NCBI GenBank assembly: GCA_037176885.1
Contig: JAWWNJ010000004.1
Coordinates: 3,348,001 to 3,412,000 of the forward strand
Direction of reading: 5' to 3'
Length of the DNA: 64,000 nucleotides
From: Favolaschia claudopus
Lineage: Eukaryota; Basidiomycota; Agaricomycetes; Agaricales; Mycenaceae
How positions within the stretch are numbered: the first letter of the stretch is position 1; every line of letters begins with the position of its first letter. The notes under the pieces are model-generated. The model ran no database searches. It was given only the letters and a program-made list of their open reading frames with translations, and was not told the origin of the DNA. Position numbers and translations under genes: made by a program. Of the stretch, positions 31,654-42,780 are shown piece after piece.

Positions 31654-34308
31654 TCATGTGTTTGCGTCACTGTCGTACGTCTCCACAATATCTAATCTCG
31701 CCAGATCCTCCGCCGCGTCCTTCAAATCAGCATCCGAAATCTTGTGGGCCATCTGTAAAATTCTCGCCTTCATGCTGGAGGTGCCACTTGTTCGCAAAGC
31801 TATTGCAAAGATAGGCTGGTTCGGCAACTCCACGAGATGTATCTCGACGGAAGGCAAGCCCGCCGCGGGATGGTTCTCAATGGTATTTTTGTAAGGCTCT
31901 GCAAAGACGACGCTCGCCAAAAAACGACCGGCGATATGCCTGAAAAGGAGACAAAAAGCTGTTCTCCGTGTAAACTTGGTGTACGCCAGTTCATTAAAAA
32001 TGAGGTCTGATTTTTGTGCGTGATAGTCCCGCAAGATGGCGAAGTGAAGGAATCGCGTGCTGCGGTATTCAGATGCGTTGTCTAATCAGACAGGAACAAA
32101 ATTCAGTTTCAGCTCTAGGTCGAACAAAAAACAATACGGACTTACCTGAACATGCTTCCGCACATACGGAACGGTGGTTATAGATACTCCAAGACTTTGT
32201 TTGGCATTTTCTGGAACAATACAACGCGAGCTTACAGCCCGCACAGCGTCGAAGTTCAGTTCGTTTGATATTCAGTATTTTGCACTGCGATGCAGACATT
32301 GATTATAAACGAAATATAGAAGTGAGAAGGAAGAGAGCTCACCTCGGGATTAGCACAAGCTGCATTGCAAGAAATTTTCTTGCTCCGAAATTGATTGAGG
32401 AGGCGGACGCGCCTTCGTGCCAGGGTAATGAAACTCTTCCACTCAGTTTGATAACTGTCAGAGAAGCTTCTGATATCCACCGTTTCGAGGGCCGGAAATA
32501 TAGACGCCAAGGCGCGGATCGAGGGATAATGGAGTGTTGCTTGTACCACAGTGTCAAGGATTCGAGTCACAGCTTGATCCTCTGCGACATGCATTCGCAG
32601 GGAGCAGCAAAGAGCGGTGAAAAGATCCGTTCGCAGTGCACGGGCTACGTACTCATCGTTCAAGCTGATAATTGAATCGAGGTGTCGGAGGCACGAAACA
32701 ACTGCCTGTTCAATGAGAGGATCTGCTGTCCATGGCCCTCGAGCCAGTTTGATCACCACTTTCGTGATAAACTTGATGTATCCGGCGCGAACGAGGCCAT
32801 GCCAGAGCGAGTGCCCATCCCGGAGGAACAGCAAGATATTGGCTAGGCACTTAATTAGATAAGATCTGTCTCGAGGAACATCGGCAGTTTCGACATCTAC
32901 AATGAGGAGCGAGATGTATTTCATGAGAACAGCCGCGATCTTGTCTGTGCCACCCGTCTCATTGACAATGCTCTCAAAGAGCTCGGGAGACTCGTGGTAG
33001 TGACAAATGCGAAGGAATTCTGTTATCGCCGCGTAGAATGTGACCCTGTGTGGAATGGAAGTCGAGTCGGGGTATTGTCTCCAGAGAGCAACGATGTCGT
33101 CCCAAGCATGAGCCACAAAAGCCCCGAGGCCCGGCGAATTTTGAACAACGAATTCCGATGTGCTTTCGGTCCTCCAAAAATGTCCGGCCATCGCGAGTAT
33201 CGGGATACGAGGAGATCCAGGCACGGTGGTGTCGGGGTAATGGTTGTGAATTTCCATCAACTGGACCCAACGCCACACTCGCGGCCACAAAACTCGTCCT
33301 ACTTTGGCGAGGATCTCGTTGTGATTGATGAGAAAGCCCAACAGTTGAAGCACCTCATAGGCACAGATAATTGATATGCGGAAGGAGTTTACATCGAGGG
33401 TGTCTGGCTCAGGTGGCAGGCGGACAGGATCCAGGACTCCATAGATCAAAGACAGAAGCGAGAGCAATAAGTCGTGCTCAGTGTCCGTACTTTGGAAGCA
33501 TTCGAGCGTGATGAGTCCGCGCAATCTTCGTAACATAGTCACTTCGGCTAAAAGTGCGAAACTTCGTGACTGTGATGGGAAACTGTGAACCTTCGTCACT
33601 TGAGGCTGTTTTTGTGAAAGTTCGTCACTTGGTATGTTAATCTACGACTTTCGGCCATCAAATATACTGCTTGCCTTGTTGTGACTGCCGAAGGCCAAAT
33701 GAGTGCACTGCCGAGGAGTTAGGGCAAGCGGAGCGCGCCCTAACTCCGGCAATTCAGCAAAAGAACCCCGCCCCGACGGGTTAAGGTTAGGGTGAAGACA
33801 GAGTGATCCGCGCGAACGTGGCTTTAGTGTGCCGACCTGAGCGGCCCCGGTTCGGGGGACCCCCCGAGCGAAGCGAGGGAGGGGAGGGGACGGGAATGGT
33901 CGGTCCCCTTCGCGCAAACTACGGCGAAGGGTACCAACAGTGCCGAATTGTTGCCGAGGAGTTGGCCTTCACGGCAATTTAATCTTGGCAGTCATTCGCA
34001 AGTTACGAACTTTCTCAATTTCGAGCTCAACTCACGAAGTTTCTTAGATATACATCAAAGTCACGAAGTTTCTTACATTTAGCCGAAGTGACTGAGTTAC
34101 GAAGGTGAGGTATACTCGAGCGTGATGTCATGAAGAGCGTGAGCAAGAAATGTCAGTGGCGTGGAGACATCTGCGGCCAGCCGCGCCGCCCTCTGCAGCG
34201 AGATTGAGCTCAAACTTGAATAACAAAACGATGAGAAGATAGCCGACGCACCTGCAGTCGACCTGGAAATGCGGAGATTTGTGAGGGAGTGAGAAGGTGC
34301 GGTGGCAT
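31654..34308 (-). CDS. MYND zinc-finger protein J, exon 2 carrying a 0.6 kb insertion
   Basis: Without the insert the exons are 34308-34252, 34192-34116 joined to 33501-32343, 32284-32146 and 32081-31654. That is 620 codons (619 aa) with every phase consistent. Introns are 59 nt (GTGCGT donor, as in paralogue I), 58 and 64 nt. The start MPPHLLTPSQISAFP matches the MHPALDISNLQRLP start of I. The MYND finger is at ~427-468: CANPE then CK (C-x4-C, split by an intron as in I), RRCAGC, LYCSRKC and H/C near NHRSVC. A C-terminal domain follows, ending YDSDANT. As it stands the gene is interrupted unless the insert is spliced: GTATAC at 34,115 to an AG at 33,526 would remove 590 nt and keep the frame with eight extra codons. 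Confidence 0.75.
33514..34115. mobile_element. 602-bp inverted-repeat element inside MYND gene J
   Basis: TCGAGCGTGATG at 33,502-33,513 is repeated in direct orientation at 34,116-34,127, as expected of a 12-bp target duplication. Deleting one copy plus the insert restores the J reading frame exactly. Inverted arms of about 51 bp (33,526-33,576 and 34,053-34,104) start CTTCGTAAC and share AGTCACTTCGGCT and GAAACTTCGTGACT, with several mismatches. The arms begin 11-12 bp inside the duplication, which is unusual. The inner CTTCGTxACTT motif recurs several times on the left side. No transposase is encoded; it is a MITE-like element of unknown superfamily. Confidence 0.8.
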
Positions 34309-35463
34309 ATCGAGATGGTGGTGGCAGGAGAGAAGAGACGTTGCATGGGATTTCGTTGAACAAATCATTCGGTCAAACGGCCCTTTGAATGCTTTTAATT
34401 CAGAATCTGACGATAGTGATTTCTTTGTTCTTACCGCACCACGGACTCAAATCACATATCGATGCCGCCTGTCACAAAGAAACATACATCAGTGGTGGTA
34501 CGGATTAAAAGGGAAAAAGAAAAGGATGATCAATCTGCAACAACTGACGGTTCAAGATTGAGAAGAACAACGTATTTGTATTGGGCGGAATTTGTTGAGC
34601 AAGACAGAAACATGAGGGAGATTTGGTTCCGAGAACGTCGAATTTGGCGATGAACTGGAGCCAGGCTCATTGAAGATGTGAGATCAAAATGATTCGAGCA
34701 AGGAAGACGTACCTCGTTCGGAATCCGATCGTTTAACGTTCAACCTTGTTGAAACGACGATTTGTGAAATTGGTGACCATGAAACTCTTCCACATACATT
34801 TCTCGGCTGAAGTCAAACAAGATATGTGTCACAGAGAACAGACTAGTCGCAGAGACGAGATAGGTATTAGACATTACTGGTTCAACGCACTGAGCAGTTA
34901 GTCGTGACTTGCTTGAAGTTACAAAGCCGCGAAATTACTTGAATTAAGTAAAAAAGAGGGAAAAAAGGTAAGAGACCTGTGTCCTCGAGGATCTGTGATT
35001 AATTTCTCGAATAGTAGTATTGGGCACATTACAGTGTAAACCGGTGCCAGAACGAAGCAAATCTAACTCGCAGAGACCAGAGCAGATGACGGTTGAAAGC
35101 AAGAAGCAAACCGGTCAACCGGCAGTCAGTATTACCGGACTCGGAGTTCAAGGATTCGAAAAATCTGCATAAAAAGAGTTCTGTCCAGGTTTAGGCACAT
35201 GAATTGATCTGCAAGACGACTACGGGCCTAAAAACACAATTGTTATCTCTCTCACCGCCGGCTTTGTATCTTTTGAATTTCTTGGCGCTCCTTTTTATTG
35301 AAATAATCTGAAATTTCGCTGGATCTGCACCTACGTCTCATTGCTGCAGCAGTGTTCAATTCGTGTCACCGCTTCTTTCAATGCTAAGGTACATATCGTC
35401 ATGAAAAGTAGAGTTCGAGAGTCGGCAAAATCATTCAGGAATAACCCGTCTACAGCCAAGAAT
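34309..35463. other. Intergenic region between J and N2
   Basis: No gene is seen. It separates the divergent 5' end of J from the 3' end of N2. ACCGG-type motifs occur at 35,036-35,055 and 35,110-35,150 (CAAACCGGTCAACCGGCAG, then TTACCGGAC), related to the dispersed repeat described above. Short open frames have no domain or splice partner. Confidence 0.45.
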
Positions 35464-36798
35464 TCAAACCGTGTCTTTCCCTTCTCTCTCAAGGCGCAAC
35501 TTTTCCAGCTCGAGGCCCACGGGGCTCTCAGCCGTGGTGTGGATGTGCTGTGCTATAGTGACGATGGTCCGAGTCAGCGGTGGGAGAGACTGGGATATCG
35601 ATAATCCAGCTTGCGATCCCCGATGAGCCCAGCCTAAGCCAATACGAACGTGGATTAACATGCAAGCAATTCCGGTGATTGCTGGCGCGCAATCAATGGC
35701 AATGAACTGAAGATTGGATTTCGATAGGTAACTGGAGAAGAAGAAAATGGTCCAAGTACTATTGAGGTCACAGGTTGGCTTGGGCTTTGCGATTTGTGCG
35801 ATGATGATAAGGTCACTCACGTGCAGATTGCGGCACTCTCTACGAGGGTTCCGAGAACGAACTTGATTTCGCAATGAGGCGATCAGTCGCATTGGGAGTG
35901 AATGCGAGTGCATGCTCACCTGAATACGATTACCTCCGACAGGCTGTATGACACGGCCAACCTGCCACAGTCGCCACGATATGAAGGCTGACCGGTAATG
36001 AATTATGAACTCAAAGCAATTGCGCTCGAAAAAAATGCATACCGGTGCTATAGATATTGGTGCTATCCGATTTCAGTCTCGAAATAAGACCCTGGCAAGG
36101 TGCGCACCAAGTTGTGAATACAACTTCGCTTGTAATCCAAGCCCTGGCGTCGAATTGAAATACATCTTGCTCGGTTTTGTACCTGGTGAATTGATATGTG
36201 ATTGATATGCCGGATACTAGAAACATCATTGAAATCGACATTGATTTTGCAGCAAGCACACAATTACCCATGAAGCCAAGAAGATTCAACACAGGGAATA
36301 TTACAATGATCAGTCTCCTTTCCCAAATGATCCATAGGCGATGAATCTTCGAATCCGAGAGTTAGAAGCCCAAGTGCGCAGAAAACCAGGAGCTTACAAT
36401 GATAGCGTCTCCGATGACTACAGTCGTCAGCATGAAGATGGTTTTAACGACTTCCGTGATTTGCGAGAGGTCGCCATAGAATGCAAGAGGGAAAGTGCCG
36501 TTTTCAAAGAATATGAAAGCCTGAAAGCTTCTATCCACAGTTATCACCCAATGCTAGAGAAGAGTGGGGACTAAATATCAGGTTCCTGTTTCTGAAGAAA
36601 CGTATGCAAACTACTCGCCGCAGTAACTGGGATAAATAACCCAATCGCGCCGAGGACGGTAGGAGACAGCCATTTGGTATGACGTCCAATAAGAAGACAC
36701 ATAGAAGTCATGGCTAGAACGAGAAAACCACCGTAAAAGCAGCTTTCCAAAGCTACTGTAGCAAGGCTGACCGGTACAAGTTGAACCTCCACGGCCAT
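35464..36798 (-). CDS. Seven-transmembrane protein N2, paralogue of N1
   Basis: Eight exons on the minus strand: 36798-36619, 36553-36398, 36346-36268, 36216-36108, 36062-36043, 35987-35920, 35861-35821 and 35758-35464. These give 315 aa, with exon lengths 180, 156, 79, 109, 20, 68, 41 and 295, almost identical to N1. Intron 1 begins GC (after ACTGCG, then GCGAGT), where N1 has GT; the downstream GT (GTAGTT) would cause an early stop, so the GC donor is well supported. Landmarks are LSPTVLGAIGLF, HWVITVDRSFQAF, FYGDLSQITEVVK, IHRLWIIWE, ITYQFTRY and HVRIGLGWAHRGSQ. The seven hydrophobic segments match those of N1. The gene is intact. It is a probable membrane protein of an Agaricomycete family; I cannot assign a ligand or an activity. 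Confidence 0.8.
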
Positions 36799-36849
36799 CG
36801 GAATGTCTTGACGATAATAGTGAGGTATAGCGAGGGGAAGTCCGTTGAG

Positions 36850-36860
36850 TTTATATGCCC
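36850..36860 (-). promoter_or_regulatory. TATA-box candidate of N2
   Basis: On the minus strand GGGCATATAAACTCAACGG places TATAAA about 52 nt before the ATG at 36,798. The element and both flanks are shared with N1. Confidence 0.55.
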
Positions 36861-37269
36861 GCAGACCGATGTGCTGACAGTCATCCCACAGCCCAGGTTT
36901 AGCATCCTTATGCTTCCGTTGTTCTCGAGAAAATCGTCGATTCCGTTAATGCAAGTTGTCGGATTGAGAAGAGTTTCACATATAAACGGGCTTGAAACGC
37001 CGAAAATGCGTAAACTAGCCCCGGCCGCTGCAGCCAGCACGCTCAGAGCCGATGCGCTGTGTTCTGGGGCCTGAATTTGTCCTGACCAGCTGGACACTTT
37101 GCCGCTTGCAGAATTAGAAAGCTGAGTCAACATCCGACTCAAGGCGGACGCCGATCGCAATGAGATCGACCAAATATGAGCAAGTCAAAGCAGAAGTTTG
37201 CAGAGATGAACGGCAAGATGAACGGCTTTGAAAGGATGTAAACAGTGCCAAGACACGCTGAAGTTGAGA

Positions 37270-37450
37270 TGCGCTTGAAGGTTGGTGGTGGTTGAAGTCA
37301 AGGCGAGAACCGGCAACTGATGTAACCGGGACCGACAGAAAAAGAATTCTCACGCTTGTCTCCCGCCCCTCCAACCTCCACATCGCACGACGTCGACGAT
37401 CATGTCGTCTGCTTGCCCGACTAGTGCCAGCGGTCTGACTGGTAGAGAAT
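37270..37450 (+). repeat. ACCGGCAA-motif dispersed repeat (copy near N2)
   Basis: GGTTGGTGGTGGTTGAAGTC is followed by AGAACCGGCAACTGATGTAA, CCGGGACCGACAG and TTCTCACGCTTGTCTCC. The tail (CACGACGTCGACGA, GACTAGTGCCAGCGG) matches the minus strand of 9,180-9,240 beside N1 (GACGACGACGTCGTC, GACTAGCGCCGGCG). The copy lies about 470 bp before the N2 start. Confidence 0.55.
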
Positions 37451-38440
37451 ACACTATGGGTGTACCTTGAGATACTCCTGTGCTTGTACTCTATCTCTTC
37501 TGGCCCTAGGACGTCGAAATGGGTGGAGTTTGGAGCATGAAAAACTGGCCAGCAAGAATCGTTGCAGAGTGCTCCAATCTTCGACGACTCGTCGGATCTC
37601 TGGCCTTTGCTAGAGCTGTGGAAGGTATGCGTAAGCCGTGGGCGTTGAACTACCAACTCACAGAGCAAAATAGCCCGGAAAAGACGGACTGAGAGGGTCT
37701 TCGCGCAGCTTGACGATCACGACGTATTCGCTACGGAGGGAGTTTGTAGGTACGCTATCCTATCTACTGAGTCCATCAAAATGCACATACTGACGACGGA
37801 CGATAACATAGCGTGCGCTTTTGGCGCGCCTGACAGCAATGCATAGTCGACACGTCGATGCTCGGAGCCGTATTTTACAATGAGGCGCTACACCTTTGAT
37901 TAGACACGACACCCTTGTTGGTTGCTTGCGAGAGTGGTTGAAACACGCCCATTGGTGCGTCGGCCTTCTTTGAAGTCGAAGAGGCATATACTGACGCGAC
38001 ATTGTCTTCCTGCCTACAGTAGGGAATCTCTCTCCTCGAGAAAAGCTCTGGGCTTTCATCAAGGCTCGTTTCTCCGTATACGAGGGTGCGTGCTGGATAA
38101 ATTTCCCTTTTGTATCTCGACTCACAGGTTTGTACAGCTCGAGCTTTTGGTCCCTCCATCTCGAGACGAAATTTCGTCTTGATTCAGCTACGGCACGATG
38201 GCGCGGTGTGCACGCCCTTCCTCCTCTCCATCCCGATGATACGCACGTCGACTTACGACTCGACGGAATCTGCTTTCTCAACAGATATGTGCTTGTTATC
38301 TGTTTTCCGTATCTGTGCGTCCCGAGCTTGCTCCTCGTCTTGTTATTCATGCTTCTCTCACTCACGCTGACATCTCATAGGCTCGGTAGCAGCTTGCGCA
38401 ACTCGTACACGCGCCACCGCATGTGCACCTTCGACGCTCG
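37451..38440. other. Intergenic region upstream of N2
   Basis: The longest minus-strand frame (about 200 codons) is basic and unstructured, has no domain and no paralogue in the window; I do not call it. No repeats were firmly identified. Confidence 0.4.
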
Positions 38441-40890
38441 GCTTGATCAAGTTGTCTACCATGCATAGTCGAGGTGCGCGTCTGTTCCGCCTATCTCGTA
38501 CCCAGCAGATCAATGCTAAAACTGCTCCTCTAGTGTATGACCTCCAGCCCTCTGATGCTGACTCGGAAACGCACGACCTTCGCCGGCATGAAAGTCGGTT
38601 TTGGCGCCGGAATTTCAGACCCCAGCTTCAGGCCTTTTCGGCATCCGAGGGTCCAGGGTATTGGTCCTTACGGTCGACTTCGTCCTCCCCTTTACTGTTC
38701 CTTCGGTCCTCCCAGTCAGTTTCGAGGTTGTCTTTGGTGACAGGCGCCCTGTACATATCCCCCCCCCCCCCCTCCAACACCTCGCTACATGACCTCCCAT
38801 ACTTTGGAGGTGTCTCGTCTTCGATGGCACGTACTTACTCCCCCGCCCTTCTTCTTCCTTGCTACTTCCTCCCTTTACGATTTGTTCTTTCTCTCGCGAC
38901 TTTCTTCCCTTATCGGCCAGCGCTATTCCCACTCATGATCATCCCACCCCACTTTCGTACCTCCTCCTCTTATCGTTCGCTTGCTACCTGGATATCCTCA
39001 TCATCCCCCTTTGATCCCTTTGCCTTTTCCGCACCTATACATGTCTTTCTCTTTCAGTACAGTCTTCCTCCCCTCACGAATACATACCTATCTATACTTC
39101 GTTACCTTACGGTCTTCCTTTCCCCTCCCCCGGATCCACCACTGCCTCCCTCCTTACCGCGTCTTCGGCTTGCCTCACCATCGTCTTTGGCCCACCCGCT
39201 CGTCGTTTCCATCGTCAGTCACACGACGTCGGACGTCGGATATACTGGAACGTGAAGACTGCCAGCAGCCTGCCGTTCGTCAAGCATCTGCCGTGTCCGT
39301 CTAGCTCGACACTCGCTTTCTTTTGTGCTCAGCTCTTGTGGCATATACTCGCCCTGCTCCTTCCCCTTAACTCTTTGCTCCTTGCTATTCCTGTTACCGC
39401 TGTTCTCGTTCCTCTTACCCTACTTAAGTTAATTCTCCTCGTCTCATTTTGTACTTGTGTTTCTCGATACGATACATACCTATTCCTTTCCGCGACCTCG
39501 CCCGCGCCTTAGCCTGACACATTCCTTCTCGGGATCTCTGTTCCTTCCCCGCTTTACCTTTCGGGACAGTATTCCTCCCATACGGATACATATCTATCTA
39601 GGTCTCGTTACGGAGTCGGCTTCCTTTCCCCTCTCCCCGGATCTGCCGCCCTCCGCAATCTCTGCTTCGTCTCGTCTCCACACCGTCTTCCGCCCGCGCC
39701 CACTCGCTCGTTGTTGCCGGCGTACGCAGGCTGTACGCACCTTCTCGACGTATCCCCGCTTCTCCTGCAGAGTCGGTGTCATGGTGCTACGTTGGTGCCG
39801 GGGGTCTCCTTGGGGGTCTCGATGCGTTGTCGTCATTACCTCACGTAGCTTTCTCCCCCACCTCCGCGGCATCCCTCGAGTCGCGTCCCATCCCTCCTCG
39901 ACGAATATCTTCGTCTCCCCTTCCCCCTCGGCCCTTTCGACGATATCATCGCGGCTTGACTTCTCCGTTACTTATCTCCCGACGCTGCGCCCCTCGCTCC
40001 TGACGACGATGCGAGCACGGGTACGGGTGCCGGGACGCTGCACGCTGTCGGTGCGAATACTGCGTTTGTCGGCGTTAGCGTCGATGCGGGAGGCGGGATT
40101 GGCGGGGGTAGAGTTTGCCGGAGGTCTAGCCCGTGCGCGCCCAAAGGAGTGAACGGTGTCAGCTAAGGGTCTCAGCGTCGGGGGTGTCCATGAAAGGCGG
40201 GGATACGAGTCGATCGAGCCAAGGTCGGGGTATCGGGATGGCGGTGGTGTGAGTGCGGGCCTCTGGAGAATGGCGCTGGGGTTCTCTCTCTGATGGGGGC
40301 GCTATGCTACCGCTGCACGAGGCGACGAGGAAGCTGCTATCCAAGCTCATGCCGTCGTCAATTCTCATTTGGTGACGATGCGCCCGGAGGAGTAGGCAAG
40401 GCGGAGGGGGAACTCGGGTCCATGGTGATGGAGCTTTGGGTGAAAGCGCTCTCGATTATGCGAGTCAGTGATACTGTGGGATATCGGGAGCATATGTGTG
40501 CGGGTGGAGGCGGGTGTCTTCGTCCAGGGTGTCGGTGTGAGGATGGAATGCCAAAGATGGTGCTACAGTACGTCTTCTGCGTAGGGGCAGTGCCTCCCGA
40601 GTGCCGCGACGAGATAAAGTGCGCTGTCGGGGTACGGCATGACGGTGTTGGTGCTGACGGGCATCTCGGCGTCTTCAATGCCGCTGCGACTGTCAACGCT
40701 CAGTCCTAATACGGGGAAGCTTACGAGGAAGACCTCGACGGGAGGAGCTTTGAATTTGACGGTCTGTCGGGGACGACGAGACGACCCGGTGATGACCAGA
40801 GCGGTGGAGGCAGTTGCGTTTGACGAGCGCGGATTCGACGGCACCGGGATGAGGGTGCGCGAAGGAGGAAGGGTGTATGTGGCTGGGGAA
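38441..40890. other. GC-rich, strand-skewed spacer upstream of F-box gene D
   Basis: This is the counterpart of the 6.4-8.4 kb spacer of gene B in opposite orientation. It includes a C run at about 38,760-38,773. Its left half is C/T-rich and its right half is G-rich. Long open frames here are compositional (Ser/Pro/Arg/Leu-rich). I see no real gene, and no RNA gene. Confidence 0.45.
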
Positions 40891-41102
40891 TGGCCCGAAT
40901 TTCCTTATTTAGCGCCCAATGGGCTGTTTGTCTGAGGCTTGTCTCAATTTGTTCCATCATTTGTTCTTTACTTTCATCATCCGACTCTCTTGCTTTGCCA
41001 CCAAGCTCTTCTCTTCATTTGTCTGCCTTTCACCCCTCGAACCTCACATACAGAAACTCAAATATTTCTGGTTCCATTGCCGCCGGGATTTCGGCAGTCA
41101 CC

Positions 41103-42780
41103 ATGAGCACCCCCAAGATGAAAACAGCTCGACGCACTGGACCAGGATTCACCTCCCCCTTTCTTCCTACGCCCTCTCAGACCGCGAATATACACCGTAT
41201 CACCCGCTCTGGCACTTTGCCACCCAATCCATCATCTCTACAAGCCACCGCTTCGCTGGCCAAAACAGAACTCGGGCGCTACGACACAGAAATTGCTAAA
41301 CTTCAGACGGAGTTGGACCGCCTGGTCTCCGAGCGTGAAACGCTCTTCTCATATGCCGCCAGCTGTCGAAGTGTCTTGTCCGCGCGCCAACGGCTTCCCA
41401 ACGAAGTGCTGGTCTCTATCTTTGAGTTCTGCTTTCCGCACGACAGATACAAGCTCGGACAGCAAATGAGCCCGGAAGCCGAAGTCTGTCGGATATCGCA
41501 GTATCATCTGATCCAATTGGGACAGGTAAGCTGTCACTTCGCTTCACCTCATTTTGTTCCTGCTAACTCGCGCACGACGAAAGGTATCATTCCGGTGGCA
41601 TCAGATTGCGATGGGGACCCCGCAGCTATGGTCATCCATTACCATTGACACGTCCATTTGGCCTAGGTGTGGCCCCTCGCCCCAGATCTTCCTCCAGCAG
41701 GTTGAATCCTCGCTAATGCGGAGTCGAAACCATGCTCTTGATCTACAAGCAGATATTGTTTGGCGGCGGGATTATGGCGAGTCTGTTTTCCAACTACTCA
41801 CCAAAAGCGCGCACAGATGGAAGAATGTTCGAATTCGGTCGTTTTTGGGCCCGTCTGTTCGCAGTGCTAGGACTCTAGGCCGTCTCGAGAAGCTCGAGAC
41901 GCTGGAACTCGAGCTTGGCTGGAAAGCCCTGGAGAGCCTCGAAACGCCTCGTTTGAAGCATTTTAAATTCCGCGGAACATTTGACGCTCTGCCAGCGTCG
42001 TTTCCCTGGAACCAACTCGAAACATGCGCGTATGACTGTGATGATGGCTGGAACCCTGCCACTCTTTCCGTGCTACGGACAGCCAACGACTCCGCCGTGT
42101 TCACATTCAGGCTCAACCTCTATCAAGAACCTAACGAGCAAATAATGGTCTCGTCTAACATACGACACATCTCTTTCGAAGTGAACAGTACTTATCACAC
42201 AGACCCTGTTAGGGAACTATTCGACGCCCTTACGCTCCCTCGCCTCCAGGTCTTCGAATACCGATCTCCAGGTGTGGGTGTGGTTGTGGGCAGTCCCACA
42301 TGGTCCTCTGACGGTTTTATGGCCCTCGCCCATCGTTCCGCATTTGCAACGCATCTCATCCGCGTCTCCATACACGCGAGGATCGCAGATGAGGAGCTTC
42401 TGGGGTGTCTCGCAGCGCTTCCTTGCCTGGAAGAATTATCCGTCTTCGACACCTTCGGCTCGGAGTACTTGTCCTACAGCAGCACTGTCGTCACGAACCA
42501 ATTTCTCCAGGGACTTTTGTGTGTTCCTGGTGAAGCTCCACTCGTCCCCAAGCTACGGATGTTAGCCGTCACCACGGTAATGGATTTCACGGACTCTGTG
42601 TATTTTTATGTCGTGGTGTCGCGGATAGGGAAGATTCGTGAGGTGGATCGAAGCGGAGTATTCGATGCGTGCATCCGGCGGTATCCGGAACAGCGCAAAC
42701 TGACGAACAAAGCGCGGAAGAAGTTGAAGTCATTGGCTGACAGTGGCGCCTTGCTGTTCAACATGGTCGAGGTCAAGTAG
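41103..42780 (+). CDS. F-box-like protein D with N-terminal coiled coil
   Basis: Exons are 41103-41525 (141 codons) and 41584-42780 (399 codons), giving 539 aa. The intron is 58 nt (GTAAGC...AAAG), phase 0. The order of parts is: MSTPKMKTARRTG leader, GFTSPFLPT module, RITRSGTLPPN, coiled coil (RYDTEIAKLQTELDRL), F-box (RLPNEVLVSIFEFCFP, ~95), VSFRWHQIAMGTPQLW, leucine-rich repeats. The closest paralogue is B at 4.7-6.4 kb, in inverted orientation, with the same exon 1 length and shared sequence before the start codon. A putative SCF ubiquitin-ligase adaptor. The frame is intact; an in-frame upstream ATG at 40,890 exists but lies in the non-coding-like leader. Confidence 0.88.

Noticed and set aside
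36753..37160. 135-codon minus-strand frame upstream of N2
   Set aside because: It overlaps the conserved TATA module and start of N2 out of frame; no domain; most likely leader and promoter sequence.
38443..39255. 270-codon plus-strand open frame (and 39,457-40,152)
   Set aside because: C/T-rich composition makes long frames by chance; non-ATG start for the usable part, Ser/Pro/Leu-rich, no homologue; it lies in the spacer duplicated with the B spacer.
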